A stretch of 64,000 nucleotides of DNA from Peribacillus frigoritolerans (GCA_030562215.1 JAUPFL010000001.1:2964501-3028500), one strand, 5' to 3'. Positions 18,836 to 28,583 are shown, counted from the stretch's first letter. Numbers and translations are program-made. Notes: generated by a model not told the origin, from the sequence alone.

Positions 18836-19197
18836 CGAACCACATCAATGGTACTTCCTCCTGAATAGAATGCACGATATAAGTACATCCATTGAAATCC
18901 TTCAGACTTATCAAGACCCGAGTTAAAGACTGATAGCTACAACCATGGTGAAGTACTCCTGCTTTTTGGCTTAACCACCATACAAGGCTTTTAAATCTTT
19001 AGCTTGGTGCTTGTTCGTCCTTTGAACAAAACCTACTTTTTGGCTAGTTCTGGAGAGCTTTTGGAGACTAAGAGCGTTGTCGGTTCCTATGAACTACCCT
19101 TAAATAAATGTCGAATGTAGATATGATACCCTCAAAAGAATCAACTAGTAGAAGTAATGTTTGAGTGTAAAAGTATTAAAAGGGAGGTGAATTGTTT

Positions 19198-19320
19198 TTG
19201 ACTATAATAGATATTGACCAATTGCTTTTAGCTACTGAAGAACTTGCCGAAGAGTCAATTCCATTTCATCTCGATACATTTGATATTGATCAATTATTAG
19301 ATAAAACGGATAACTGGTAA
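19198..19320 (+). CDS. Small acidic hypothetical protein (40 residues)
   Basis: TTG start at 19198, 8 bases after GGGAGGTG, and a strong terminator immediately after the stop. This arrangement makes a true small gene likely. The sequence is acidic and carries an internal repeat: IDIDQLLLAT near the N-terminus and FDIDQLLDKT near the C-terminus. The family was not recognised. Confidence 0.6.
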   Translation: MTIIDIDQLLLATEELAEESIPFHLDTFDIDQLLDKTDNW

Positions 19321-19322
19321 AG

Positions 19323-19354
19323 AAAAGCATACCCGAAGGGATATGCTTTTTTCT
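19323..19354 (+). terminator. Rho-independent terminator
   Basis: AAAAGCATA.CCC/GGGATATGCTTTT stem followed by T-rich sequence, starting 3 bases after the stop of the 40-residue gene. Confidence 0.85.
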
Positions 19355-19574
19355 TTATTATAGGGGATAAAGGTTCAATTTTTAAAGCTGCTACCAATGT
19401 AGACATAACTCCACATTGGAAAATGGGAGAGTTATTGCAATTAAGCCTAGCATATACAACATAAGCCTTTTTGTCACTTCTTTATGAACTGGTTAGATCC
19501 AGGTCGTTTTATAAGAGATGAGAAAGTTATAGATTTTTCATAAGAACGGCTATAAATGCGATGTTTTAAAGCGT

Positions 19575-19877
19575 TCCATCTTCATCATCTTGGAGGATAA
19601 GAACCTGTTAGCGATTGGGCATATAAATAAGCTGTATCTATTAAGTGGCGTCTTGGGAGTCCTACTCGACTATTGCATCATGCAGGCAATTTGCCAATTA
19701 GGACCATCCTATGCCATATCAATCGTCCTTGTCGCACAACTAACCATGGCAGTTCTGATTGACACCTTAGGGTGGTTCGGATTTGAAAAAGCACCTTTAC
19801 CATAAATAAATTGATCGGGATCATAATCATAATATCTGGAATCATCATGTTTAAGATAAAAAGAGCCCTTTCCATCT
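19575..19877 (+). pseudogene. C-terminal fragment of a YdcZ-like DMT transporter
   Basis: Readable sequence LLSGVLGVLLDYCIMQAICQ, LGPSYAISIVLVAQLTMAVL, IDTLGWFGFEKAPLP, then a one-base shift into INKLIGIIIIISGIIMFKIK. This is the last two or three TM segments of the small multidrug/DMT YdcZ (DUF606) family, which has GP.YA..I...AQ..... near the end. The N-terminal part and start are absent. Confidence 0.65.
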
Positions 19878-20198
19878 AAATATATATCTAGGTGAAATGA
19901 AAAGAATGGTGATATAAAAAAGGCTGGCTATCTAATTTGCTGATTAATTTTTATTTACCTTCTGATCAGTATGAAGTGCTATTAAATAAGCTTAACATTA
20001 AAAGACTTGATTCAAGTCTTTAGGTTAATTGTCATTTATTTAAAAAATAAAGCATTTTATATTCAGATGAAAGGGAAATGGATGCAGCAGTTTCGTGCAG
20101 TTGAGTCCGAAGGAAGTAAAGAAAACTAAGTTTTTGTCTAATGTATAACTTTGGTAAAATTAGATTGAAAATAACCGATGTTCTTGGGGAGGAAGCAA

Positions 20199-20584
20199 AT
20201 GAAGATTAATAAAATACATCATGTAGCAATAATTTGTTCCGATTATGAAAAATCAAAGAACTTCTATGTGAATATTTTAGGGTGTGATATCGAGAAGGAA
20301 ACATATCGGTCAGAAAGGAAATCCTATAAATTGGATCTAATCGTCGGAGGGGAATATCAGCTGGAATTGTTCTCATTTCCTGATAGCCCCCATCGACCTA
20401 GTTATCCTGAAGCAAAAGGGCTTAGACATCTTGCTTTTGAAGTGGAAGATATTAATCAGGCGATTGCAGATTTAGAAAAAGAGAACATTCCAGTCGAACC
20501 TATCCGTGTTGATGAGTTAACAGGAAAAAGGTTTACTTTTTTTGTGATCCGGATGATTTGCCTCTTGAAATATATGAAAAATAG
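20199..20584 (+). CDS. VOC family protein (glyoxalase/dioxygenase fold), frameshift near the end
   Basis: 127 residues after repair. Starts MKINKIHHVAIICSDYEKSK (His of the metal site in HHVA), then FYVNILG, YQLELFSFPDSP and RHLAFEVEDINQAI (second metal His). Near 20540 the T run is one base short; adding it gives FTFFCDPDDLPLEIYEK with the C-terminal metal Glu, ending at TAG 20582-20584. It resembles the SMU1112c/YaeR-type VOC proteins. ATG 20199 follows GGGGAGG. Confidence 0.82.
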
Positions 20585-20870
20585 GAATTACAAGCTTAGT
20601 TAGGTTGATGAGAGAAATTTAAGGCATGAAGTTTGCTAGAAGAGATAAAACTTCAAGATTTGAGGTAAACTCTTTTTTAAATTTGACTTCAAAGATGAAT
20701 ACGATGATTTAAAGAGGTTATATATGCCAATTGAACTATGAAGATCCCTATGATATGTCGATACTATTAAATTTATCTCCACTTGTATTCCATATTTCGA
20801 TGAGAGCTGAAATAATCACCAGCTATAATATCTGTAGATCGGTCATTTAAATATGTCAGGAGATAAAAAA

Positions 20871-21754
20871 ATGAATGTTTACAAATTTACACTGTTGATA
20901 CTTTTAACGACATTTTTGATGGGTTCTTCTTTTGCAGTCGTTAAAATTGGTTTACCTTATTCATCCCCATTATTATTAGCAGCATTACGCTTCACACTTG
21001 CCGGATTCATAATGGCGATGATCGTAATCTTTTTAAAAGACCGCATCCAAACTCTAGAGGGGATTGGATAAAGATGCTTATTATCGGCACTTTTCAAACA
21101 GCCGGAGTAATGGGGTGCATTTTCCTGAGTTTACGCACTATTACAGCAAGTGAATCCTCCATTCTTACATTCACGAACCCGTTGCTTGTTGTTGTATTCG
21201 GTACTATCTTTTCACAAACACGCTATAAACTATATCAATGGTTTGGAGTTTTATTAGGATTAGTTGGGGTAATTATAACGATGGGGGCGCAACTTGAATT
21301 CAAGGTTGGTATTCTTTTCGGCATTTTTTCTGCTGTTTTCTGGGCCATTTCCACTTTATTGGCGAAAAAATGGGGAGCGATTTCCGATACATGGGTTTTA
21401 TCTGCCTATCAGATGCTTTTCGGCGGTTTACTGCTTTTACTTGGCAGCTTTAATCTTGAAAAACCATTTTTCATACTGAATGGTAATTCGTTGTTCATTT
21501 TATTATGGTTAAGTATCATGTCATCGATCGTTCAATTTGCTGTTTGGTATTACCTTTTACAAAAGAGTGATCCAGGAAAAACAAGTGCCTTTTTATTTTT
21601 GGCACCTTTCTTCGGTGTATTATCAGGGTGGGCACTATTAGGTGAAAAGATATACACTTCAGTCCTAATTGGCGGACTGTTTATTATCATTGGCATCTAT
21701 CTTGTAAATAGCAATTTCCAAAAGGAAAATAAATTTGTTAATAGAGCTTTATAG
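20871..21754 (+). CDS. EamA (DMT) family transporter, one frameshift
   Basis: A ten-TM drug/metabolite exporter of about 294 residues with two EamA repeats. Repeat 1: MGSSFAVVKIGLPYSSPLLL and AALRFTLAGFIMAMIVIF; repeat 2: GIFSAVFWAISTLLAKKWG up to GWALLGEKIYTSVLIGGLFI. The frame breaks at the GGGG run (about 21058): one added G gives LEGDWIKMLIIGTFQTAG. ATG 20871 is used because AGGAGA lies 8 bases upstream. The substrate is unknown. Confidence 0.87.
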
Positions 21755-21777
21755 TAATCGTATGAATAGTTCAACAG

Positions 21778-21835
21778 AAAATCCCTCGTGAAAAAGAAAT
21801 GAGCCTCTTTTCTTTTTTACGAGGGATTATTAAAT
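21778..21835. terminator. Long hairpin terminator between convergent genes
   Basis: AATCCCTCGTGAAAAAGA paired with TCTTTTTTACGAGGGATT (21780-21797 with 21811-21828). It separates the EamA gene from the leftward ArsR-type gene and can serve both. Confidence 0.85.
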
Positions 21836-21842
21836 TATACCT

Positions 21843-22519
21843 CTATGCAAAAACTTCTTTAAATCCATCTATCCCTTTAGGTGTTACTTTTACTGCGCGA
21901 ATAGATGGAACACGGACTATCCAGCCTAAATCAAAAAAATGTGAAAGGAGCCCATTTCCTAAAGCACCGCCAAGATGATGCTGACGTTCACTCCAGTCTA
22001 AACATGAGTGGGAAAAGGAACGGCGTTTTTTTCTTAAATCAAGTAAATCTATGCCGAATTCAGAAAAAAAACGATCTCCTTTGGGTAAAACTGTAAACTC
22101 CTCTCTTCCTTTTTCAAATATCCGGCCTTCAACATCGATTCAGTTAATTGGACGCCTAGTTTTCCTGCCAAATGATCATAGCAAGTTCTGGCTTCCTGAA
22201 GCATTTTGACTTGACTTGATTGTTTTAACGACCGAACTTGAGGAGATGGGGAAATGGCAAGAAACGATTCCAAAATGTGTGCAATTTCTCCATTTGCTAG
22301 CTGATAGTAACGATGTCGTCCGTGTTTTTCAACTTTAACAAGGTTACCTTCCACTAATTTAGAAAGGTGAAAGCTGGCGGTTTGAGGTGTTATTACAGCC
22401 ATCAATGCTAATTCGCCTGCAGTATGAAAACGCCCATCCATTAAACTTGCCAGTATAGTTGCACGTGACGTTTCCCCGAGGAGGGAGGCTATCTCCACCA
22501 TATTTGGATTTATACTCAA
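21843..22519 (-). CDS. ArsR family transcriptional regulator, one frameshift
   Basis: About 225 residues. The N-terminal winged helix (IASLLGETSRATILASLMDG, ELALMAVITPQTASFHLSKL, VKVEKHGRHRYYQLANGEIA) is typical ArsR/SmtB. The C-terminal half, after a single-base slip near 22085 (KEIV/GDRFF), reads SHSCLDWSERQHHLGGALGN and PKGIDGFKEVF, the conserved extension of a Bacillus ArsR subfamily of unknown ligand, with Cys and His that could bind metal. A TTG at 22519 at good distance from AGAAAGG is the likely start; ATG 22501 is the alternative. It is convergent with the EamA exporter. Confidence 0.78.
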
Positions 22520-22674
22520 AATAGTTACCAACCTTTCTGCCGATATTTTAGTTAAGTTTTTGTTTGTAAAAAGCTGAGCGCAATGTAATTAGCATTAAAA
22601 TATGTAAACTTATATTTCTATTATACAGTACCGCTGTCCTAGTGATATTCTGTATATTCACGATCCCGCTTTAA

Positions 22675-23169
22675 ATATTTGTTAATAAGCGGAAACGGTT
22701 ATTTTCCTCGTTAATTATTTCTTACTTCATTGCTTGCATTTCCTTTTTAATATCTTATAAAGCTTTCTATAAATATGTACAGGACATAACAGGTACATTA
22801 CCTGATAAAGAAACAGCCGAAATATTGGCTGAAAGCTCTAAAAATTCTTTAAGGCTGGATATAATCATTTTAGAATCTATCTACGTGGCATTACAATTCT
22901 CACGTAATTCAATATCTGAAGGGGTTCTATATACCTTATTAAATCCGATTATTTCTCATCAGGAAAAGAACTCCAGTTTACGGAAGGTAAAAACATACGA
23001 AATCGATGCGAACCAGTTGTGTGTGCTGCATTACAAAGGTGAACCTCATAAAAATAGAGGAATTCAGCTTTTAGACCTTCGTAATTTGTCAACAGGAAAT
23101 CATATCGAATATGCTGTTGGAAGCTTAATAGAAGAAAGACTGTCTATCCTTTGGATAAGCGTTTTTTAA
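22675..23169 (+). CDS. Hypothetical membrane-anchored protein, no clear start codon
   Basis: The open frame begins after a stop at 22672 and reads VNKRKRLFSSLIISYFIACI, SFLISYKAFYKYVQDITGTL and so on: a short basic N-terminus, one TM helix, then an outside domain of about 130 residues ending RLSILWISVF. No ATG/GTG/TTG with a ribosome site is visible at the N-terminus, so either the start is damaged or the first bases are wrong. I do not recognise the family. No operon partner. Confidence 0.5.
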   Translation: MFVNKRKRLFSSLIISYFIACISFLISYKAFYKYVQDITGTLPDKETAEILAESSKNSLRLDIIILESIYVALQFSRNSISEGVLYTLLNPIISHQEKNSSLRKVKTYEIDANQLCVLHYKGEPHKNRGIQLLDLRNLSTGNHIEYAVGSLIEERLSILWISVF

Positions 23170-23308
23170 TGAAGTATATTCTTTGTAAACTAGGCATACA
23201 TTTTTACATGTTCACTAACAGTAAACGTTCCTTAATATTCTTGGAATAAATAACGGTGAATAGTCCCTTTTGTCGAATTTAGTAGTCAAATAGGAGGGAA
23301 TGAAGAGT

Positions 23309-24040
23309 ATGAAAATATCAGACGTTGGATTTAAGGGTCAAGTTTTTGGATTTATAAAGTTCACATCTTTTGTGGAAAGTTTCTTGTCTGGGGATTTATA
23401 TATGAACAATTTCAAAAAGTATATTGATATGGAGAGTGCTTCGGGAGAAAAAGGGGTAGGAGATAAATTTGAAGCAGCACATGTTTTTACGGAATTAACA
23501 ATGAATTTTTTTACTCAAGATACCCATGAATTAATAATGTCGGGGCGAACTAAAAAGATGAATTTCAGAAAAAATATAAATGAAAAAAGACCATTATATT
23601 GTATGTTTGCAATTGTTGGCGATATGTTAAAAGTGGTTAAGGAGGATGAAAAGTATTACTATACCAAATTTGATTTACCTAAAGAACAAATCAATAAAAT
23701 GATCAGGGAGTTCGGTGATAGCTTAATTTTTGTTACGCCATCGCAATTTATTGACAGAATTACTAGAGCACTCAATGAAAAAGGATATGCTTACAGAGGC
23801 GGATTGGTAAAATATGACGATTATAACATCAATTCCTCAGCTAGGATGAGCTCTTATAAAAATCAAGGGACTGATATTTATTTTTGGAAAGATAAATATT
23901 TTGAAAATCAATATGAATATCGCATAGTTCTCACAGATCAAGAAGTTGATGAAGCTTTAATCGTGAACGTAGGTGATATTTCAGACATTAGTACTATATA
24001 TTTAATGCAAATGAATTTTTCAGTGAAAAATTTGAAATAA
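23309..24040 (+). CDS. Hypothetical protein, 243 residues
   Basis: Intact frame from ATG 23309, 10 bases after AGGAGGG (an ATG at 23300 is too close). No signal peptide or TM. It has many aromatic and charged residues; notable segments are GEKGVGDKFEAAHVFTELTM, RRPLYCMF-like (EKRPLYCMFAIVGD), and near the C-terminus FWKDKYFENQYEYRIVLTDQ, a layout I associate with poorly described proteins that sit singly in accessory regions. The family was not recognised. It has its own terminator directly downstream and lies in a stretch otherwise full of decayed genes, which suggests recent acquisition. Confidence 0.7.
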   Translation: MKISDVGFKGQVFGFIKFTSFVESFLSGDLYMNNFKKYIDMESASGEKGVGDKFEAAHVFTELTMNFFTQDTHELIMSGRTKKMNFRKNINEKRPLYCMFAIVGDMLKVVKEDEKYYYTKFDLPKEQINKMIREFGDSLIFVTPSQFIDRITRALNEKGYAYRGGLVKYDDYNINSSARMSSYKNQGTDIYFWKDKYFENQYEYRIVLTDQEVDEALIVNVGDISDISTIYLMQMNFSVKNLK

Positions 24041-24061
24041 GATTACGAAAGAAAGGAAATC

Positions 24062-24093
24062 TAAGCATCCATTAAATAGGGTGCTTTTTATTT
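24062..24093 (+). terminator. Rho-independent terminator
   Basis: AAGCATCC/GGGTGCTT around ATTAAATA, followed by TTTATTT, 20 bases after the stop of the hypothetical gene. Confidence 0.7.
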
Positions 24094-25001
24094 GCAGGAG
24101 GGATAAAGAAAATATAGGAACTTTTTAAAGAATTAAATAGAAGTGTTAAATTAATCGGAAATTCTAGGGTAATTGCATCCACAAGGGGTTTAATAGCTCA
24201 TTTATATTGACTAGTATTGGTTTTGTCTTTACCGAAGGTCGCTTTTATAACATTGGAAAAATATAAAGATGGAGATATGCAGCAAACTCATACAGGGTTT
24301 CGAATAAAGAAGTATAGTGATTATTCAACAAAAAGAGGGCGACCAAGTCATCCAGATGACTAGTTCTCCCTAATTTGAACTTTTTCCATATAAAAAGTTT
24401 TTAACCATTTATGGATCTTTTAAGAGAGTGCCATTCAATAGAGTCCAAAATTGAGCAAAAAACCTCTCTGAAACTGACGACTTTCTTCTATTGTTATTTA
24501 TAGAAAACTATGAATATGGCGGAAAAACCTGTAGATAATGGCCCTTTTGACCAACCAAATTAAAAAAGTAAGTATCATTAGCTTTTAGTTCATAAGGGGA
24601 TTACCGTATCAAAACCGAAAAACATACGTTACGCAAATTTCGACAACGTAATTTCAATGGCGAATAGTGGTTATAAGCCAGTTAAGTTTTTATGCAATGA
24701 AAATTCGATCGCTTGATAAAATGTGCTGATGTCTACTGCGCCTATTTGATCTGCCCATATAGTGGAGTGGCTTTTGAAGGTGCTTCCGTGTTTACCTCAA
24801 CAGCAACCCTGTGACTAGGCCAAAACGGAAATCAATTGCAGCTTGTTCTTCAAACGAAATCCCCTTTTAGTTGTAGGGGAAGTAATGATTTACTGCCGAC
24901 TTTATTGCTTTTATTTTTAACAGCAAATTACTGGAAATCTGTTGTGAATTCGTGTAATCTACAAAAGTATGTTTTTTCCAAATCGTAAAGGGGGACCATA
25001 A
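24094..25001. other. Long intergenic region with decayed sequence
   Basis: Over 900 bases without an intact gene. A terminator-like hairpin (AGGGCGACC..., about 24336-24372) is present. On the minus strand about 24880-24640, disconnected frames read protein-like pieces (PSKATPLYGQIK; FYQAIEFSLHKNLTGL), probably a relic, unassigned. The last 50 bases hold the ribosome site of the MFS gene. Confidence 0.35.
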
Positions 25002-26414
25002 TTGAGTTCAACGAATCGTAAACAGACAACAATTGTTGCTCTTTTGCTTGCGGGTACATTCATTGCGATCTTGAATCAAACATTAATGATTACCGCCATT
25101 CCTCCTGTAATGGAGGAGATGAATGTTACGGCAAATAGTGCACAGTGGCTAACAACCGTTTTTATGCTGGTTAATGGGATCATGATCCCTGTTAGCGCGT
25201 TTTTACTGGAGCGCTTTACCACCAGACAGCTTTTCCTTTCCGCGATGGGGATTTTTGCTATTGGTACATTGGTAGCGGGGCTGGCTCCAAATTTTGGAAT
25301 GCTGCTGCTAGGGCGGATGATTCAGTCGAGCGGAGCAGGAATCATGCTCCCGTTAATGCAAACAGTCTTCCTAATGATTTTCCCTGTTCATAAACGGGGT
25401 GCAGCCATGGGACTGGTCGGTCTGGTCATTTCCTTCGCGCCGGCTATTGGGCCCGCTTTGTCGGGCTGGGTTACGGAGACCTACTCATGGAGGGTGTTAT
25501 TCTTTATCATTCTTCCAATTGCTATTATTGATATCATAGTTGCGTTCTTCGCTTTAAAAAATGTAACAGAAGTTACACGGCCAAAAGTGGATGTACTTTC
25601 GATTGTTTTATCTTCCGTAGGTTTCGGTGGATTATTGTATGGTTTTACAGCTGCAGGTAATTATGGCTGGACAGACGAGAGTACCATCATATCCCTAGGC
25701 ATTGGAACAATTTCACTTGTTTGGTTTATCAAAAGGCAATTGCGATTGAAGCATCCAATGCTGGAGTTCCGTGTGTTCACGTATTCATTATTCCCGATTG
25801 CCATCATTATTGGAGCCATTACCTTTATGGGTCTGATAGGTGCCGAAACGCTCATCCCGCTATTTATGCAAAACATGCGAGGATTTACTGCGTTTGAAGC
25901 TGGATTGGCGATACTCCCTGGAGCACTTATTACCGGGTTAATGTCCCCGTTCATTGGACGTATTTTTGACCGGATTGGGGCCAGGTGGCTGGTTATTGGC
26001 GGATTACTCCTCATAACCGCCTCCTCCTTTACTTTTATGGATGTTGGTCCTTCGACAAGTTTTACATTTATTATGGTAATGTACAGTATTCGGATGTTCG
26101 GATTAGCCATGGTTATGATGCCTGTTTCAACGGCCGCCTTAAACCAGCTGCCTAAACGGTTAATCGCCCATGGTGCAGCAATGGATAATACGATGAAAAT
26201 GATTGCCGCATCTGTAGGTACTGCAATACTTGTTACTGTGATGACATCAGCTACCGAAAATGCTCAGAAGCGTCCCGAGATCGTACATCCTGATATGTAT
26301 GGCGCGCAAATCTCATTTATTGTCATCGCTGTACTTTCGTTAATTAGCTTCCTCATTTCTTTTAAAATAAAGGATCAAAAATCAGCAGGAAAAGAGTTCG
26401 GAGAGAAGAATTAA
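25002..26414 (+). CDS. DHA2 family MFS multidrug exporter (14 TM, EmrB/QacA type)
   Basis: 470 residues, intact. Proton-driven exporter in the cytoplasmic membrane. Features: N-terminal TM1 motif FIAILNQTLMITAIPPVMEE (motif D1-like), motif A-like LLERFTTRQLFLSAMGIF, motif B LGRMIQSSGAGIMLPLM, motif C GLVGLVISFAPAIGPALSGW (antiporter motif), and TM segments through FIVIAVLSLISFLISF. Closest in character to LmrB/MdtP of Bacillus. TTG start after AAAGGGGG. It stands alone between decayed regions, with no adjacent regulator, so the inducer is unknown. Confidence 0.9.
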   Translation: MSSTNRKQTTIVALLLAGTFIAILNQTLMITAIPPVMEEMNVTANSAQWLTTVFMLVNGIMIPVSAFLLERFTTRQLFLSAMGIFAIGTLVAGLAPNFGMLLLGRMIQSSGAGIMLPLMQTVFLMIFPVHKRGAAMGLVGLVISFAPAIGPALSGWVTETYSWRVLFFIILPIAIIDIIVAFFALKNVTEVTRPKVDVLSIVLSSVGFGGLLYGFTAAGNYGWTDESTIISLGIGTISLVWFIKRQLRLKHPMLEFRVFTYSLFPIAIIIGAITFMGLIGAETLIPLFMQNMRGFTAFEAGLAILPGALITGLMSPFIGRIFDRIGARWLVIGGLLLITASSFTFMDVGPSTSFTFIMVMYSIRMFGLAMVMMPVSTAALNQLPKRLIAHGAAMDNTMKMIAASVGTAILVTVMTSATENAQKRPEIVHPDMYGAQISFIVIAVLSLISFLISFKIKDQKSAGKEFGEKN

Positions 26415-26633
26415 ATATTTGAATTGATTTTTAAACTAAATAACGTTTTTCTCCGCCGGGCTAGCTCACCAGTAGGAGATTCTTTTGAATTTGGAACTAT
26501 TTACTAAATTACCACAATGATTACGGTGAACTTGGAAAGACCTTTAAAACGGGTAAAGTTAAAACAAAGCCTGCCATCGATCAAATACTGTATAACCTAA
26601 GAGAAATAAAGCCAGTTATCTTTCGATCAAACA

Positions 26634-26676
26634 ACAAAGCAGTGCATCCCAATGGTTGGGATACACTGCTTTGTAG
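26634..26676. terminator. Perfect hairpin, probable terminator of the MFS gene
   Basis: ACAAAGCAGTG.ATCCCA paired with TGGGATACACTGCTTTGT; 17 of 18 positions pair, loop ATGGT. There is no strong T run. It could instead be a relic hairpin of a mobile element. Confidence 0.6.
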
Positions 26677-27499
26677 CTGAACAAGAAGGAATTAGTATTA
26701 GTAAATGGGTTAAGCGAAAATTATCATCGATAATAAAATAACTATATACAATTTTTTTATGGGATTTGGGCAAGTTTAAAGACCTTAATATGATTAGTGA
26801 GCGTTCAAGCGTATTTTACATTATATCCAGGAGTTGACCCAAAATCCCTACTATCTGTTTTAATGAAGATGTGGTCCGTTCAGAATACAATACTGCAGGC
26901 TTAAATCGGACATTAAGCTATTTTTTTAATTAGTATAATATATTTAATGAGGATGTGGAGGACTTAAAGGTTCAGTGCATTCTTCATTCGAAAAAGAAGG
27001 TTGGGGCACATATATTAGACACTAACCGTTGAAAAGATTGTATGGAATAGTATGGAAATAAAGGTAATAATCACTTAAAGGATATGAAAACATTACGTGA
27101 AAGTTGCGGACCAATTAAAACAGTTAAATTGGGAAGATGATAACATTCCTAATTGGAAAGAGTAGAAGGAACTCCTACATAAGAATCAGGAGTATAACCA
27201 TCAAGTTAAGGTTGAACTAACAGGTGTAATAGTTCTTTTAAAAGCTGTGACGAACAGCTCTTTTCCTTCACAGGTCCGTACATTCCTTTTTAGATATTTA
27301 ATTCCATTTGGAGGGAAATTGTAATAGGTTAACTATGAAACTCTAAGAAAAACACGAGATATCGAGAGATTTCGCTTTCTATATTGAGAGAGTTTAGTTA
27401 TATAACTAAATATTTCCTTATCTTGTATTTTCGTGAAACTTATGCTTTGTTTGAATAAAACCTAAATAGCTACTCCTAAAGACTGGTATTTCTGGAGTT
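26677..27499. other. Long AT-rich region with decayed coding pieces
   Basis: No intact gene in about 800 bases. Short protein-like pieces occur in the plus frames (EDVVRSEYNTAGLNRTLSYF at about 26863; VKVADQLKQLNWEDDNIPNW at about 27095), interrupted by stops. The start of the AT-rich accessory island lies here. Confidence 0.4.
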
Positions 27500-28030
27500 G
27501 CTCCCACTTAATACCTTTCTATACTTTTCTTGTACTCTGGAAGCGAATAGGGGAACATCCTTTCTAATTTGGGGTACTTTCTCTAAATCTAAAGTGGCCT
27601 TTAATTCACCAACTTTCTTGAGCTAATTTTCGAAAAATGCCTCCTGGATCTACAATTTGTGAGCAACCTGCGAATTCCACTCCTAACTTTGTCCCCGCTA
27701 CATTTAATGTAACCCATACATTTGGTTTTCAATTGCTCGCGCACGGTAGCGTATTCCAATGTGTTTCCCTTGCAAGTGCCATCTACGACGATTGTAAACC
27801 CTTGTAATGCTAAGTCACGAATAATTACAGGGAATCGTTAATGGGAACAAATGATATTCCTCATTTTCACACCTTCAAGTTCAAACACTTCCACTTGATT
27901 ATACCCGACCGTTAAAAACGTGTGCTCATCTAACATAAACAAGAAGCTATATGGTTGACGGCTTGTCCTTCTTCAATAAATCGAAAAGAAATGTTTAGTT
28001 GAGGGCATATAAAGCAGCTATCCAACATAG
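27500..28030 (-). pseudogene. Carbon-nitrogen hydrolase (nitrilase superfamily) remnant
   Basis: On the minus strand, pieces in different frames read NISFRFIEEGQAVN, CLNLEV-like, HIGIRYRARAIENQMYG, then GVEFAGCSQIVDPGGIF, KATLDLEKVPQIRKDVPLFA and SRVQEKYRKVL. The last three are the conserved C-terminal part of nitrilase-family amidases (..GxSxIVDPxGxI, L.LE.V...R...P....R....Y). At least four shifts or stops and a missing N-terminal half show real decay. In Bacillus, relatives include MtnU (YkrU). Confidence 0.65.
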
Positions 28031-28098
28031 ACTTTTGAACCAGAATCAATTTACTTAAAATACCATAAATGCCTAATATACTATTTTTTTGGATTTAG

Positions 28099-28130
28099 TT
28101 GAAATGTATTTTTAATCAATGTATTATAAT
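28099..28130 (+). promoter_or_regulatory. Predicted promoter of the riboswitch operon
   Basis: TTGAAA (28099-28104) and TATTAT (28122-28127) with a 17-base spacer; the overlapping TATAAT (28125-28130) would give 20. Transcription from here would start about 75 bases before the aptamer. A second, weaker possibility lies nearer to the aptamer. Confidence 0.4.
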
Positions 28131-28208
28131 TAGAATAATTCCCTGCAGGTTATTATTGCTAAAAAATCAATATTACCCCATTTTTTTGTTGTGTGATATT
28201 TAGTTTAA

Positions 28209-28281
28209 AACTCGTATATCCTTGGAAATATGGTCCGAGAGTCTCTACCTAATTCCCGTTAAAGAATTAGACTACGAGGTA
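28209..28281 (+). promoter_or_regulatory. Purine riboswitch aptamer, guanine type
   Basis: P1 CTCGTA/TACGAG (28211-28216 with 28273-28278). P2 TTGGA/TCCGA closes the conserved loop AATATGG. J2/3 is TCTCTACC. P3 TAATTC/GAATTA closes a CCGTTAAA loop. J3/1 is GACTAC, with C at the specificity position (equivalent to C74), so guanine or hypoxanthine rather than adenine. Positions equivalent to U22, U47 and U51 seem retained. Deviations: J1/2 is one A shorter and L3 has one extra U compared with the consensus. It lies about 300 bases before the dGTPase-like gene. Family knowledge: in Bacillus these RNAs usually turn off purine salvage or synthesis genes. Confidence 0.88.
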
Positions 28282-28345
28282 ATTTTTACTTTATTGGTAT
28301 TAGGAAATTGATTTTAAAAAGAGGAAGAGTGTTAAGTGTATTTTA

Positions 28346-28382
28346 AGTATTAGTATCTGTTTGTATAACAGATACTAATACT
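28346..28382 (+). promoter_or_regulatory. 16-bp perfect stem-loop in the riboswitch leader
   Basis: AGTATTAGTATCTGTT (28346-28361) pairs completely with AACAGATACTAATACT (28367-28382) around a TGTAT loop. There is no T tract after it. Its place between aptamer and terminator suggests part of the expression platform, an RNA-stability element, or an unrelated palindrome. Confidence 0.6.
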
Positions 28383-28470
28383 CTATAAATCATTAATATT
28401 TTTTATTTAAGCATATTTACTTATTAGTATATTAAGCTAACATATGTATCTTTTTAATATTCACCTTTTA

Positions 28471-28539
28471 AAAAAACCAAGTGAAAGTAGGACTTATCTC
28501 TCTTAGAGAAAATAATCCTTACTTTCTCTTGGTTTTTTA
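28471..28539 (+). terminator. Leader terminator before the dGTPase-like gene
   Basis: AAAAACCAAGTGAAAGTA pairs with TACTTTCTCTTGGTTTTT (one bulge/mismatch), with an inner TCTCT/AGAGA hairpin, followed by TTTTATT. It lies 45 bases upstream of the ATG at 28584 in the same transcript as the aptamer, so it is probably the attenuator that the riboswitch or an antiterminator controls. Alternatively it ends a leader RNA. Confidence 0.75.
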
Positions 28540-28583
28540 TTGAGTTCTTTAAAATTTATTCTCGATTGAAGGGATTTATTGTT

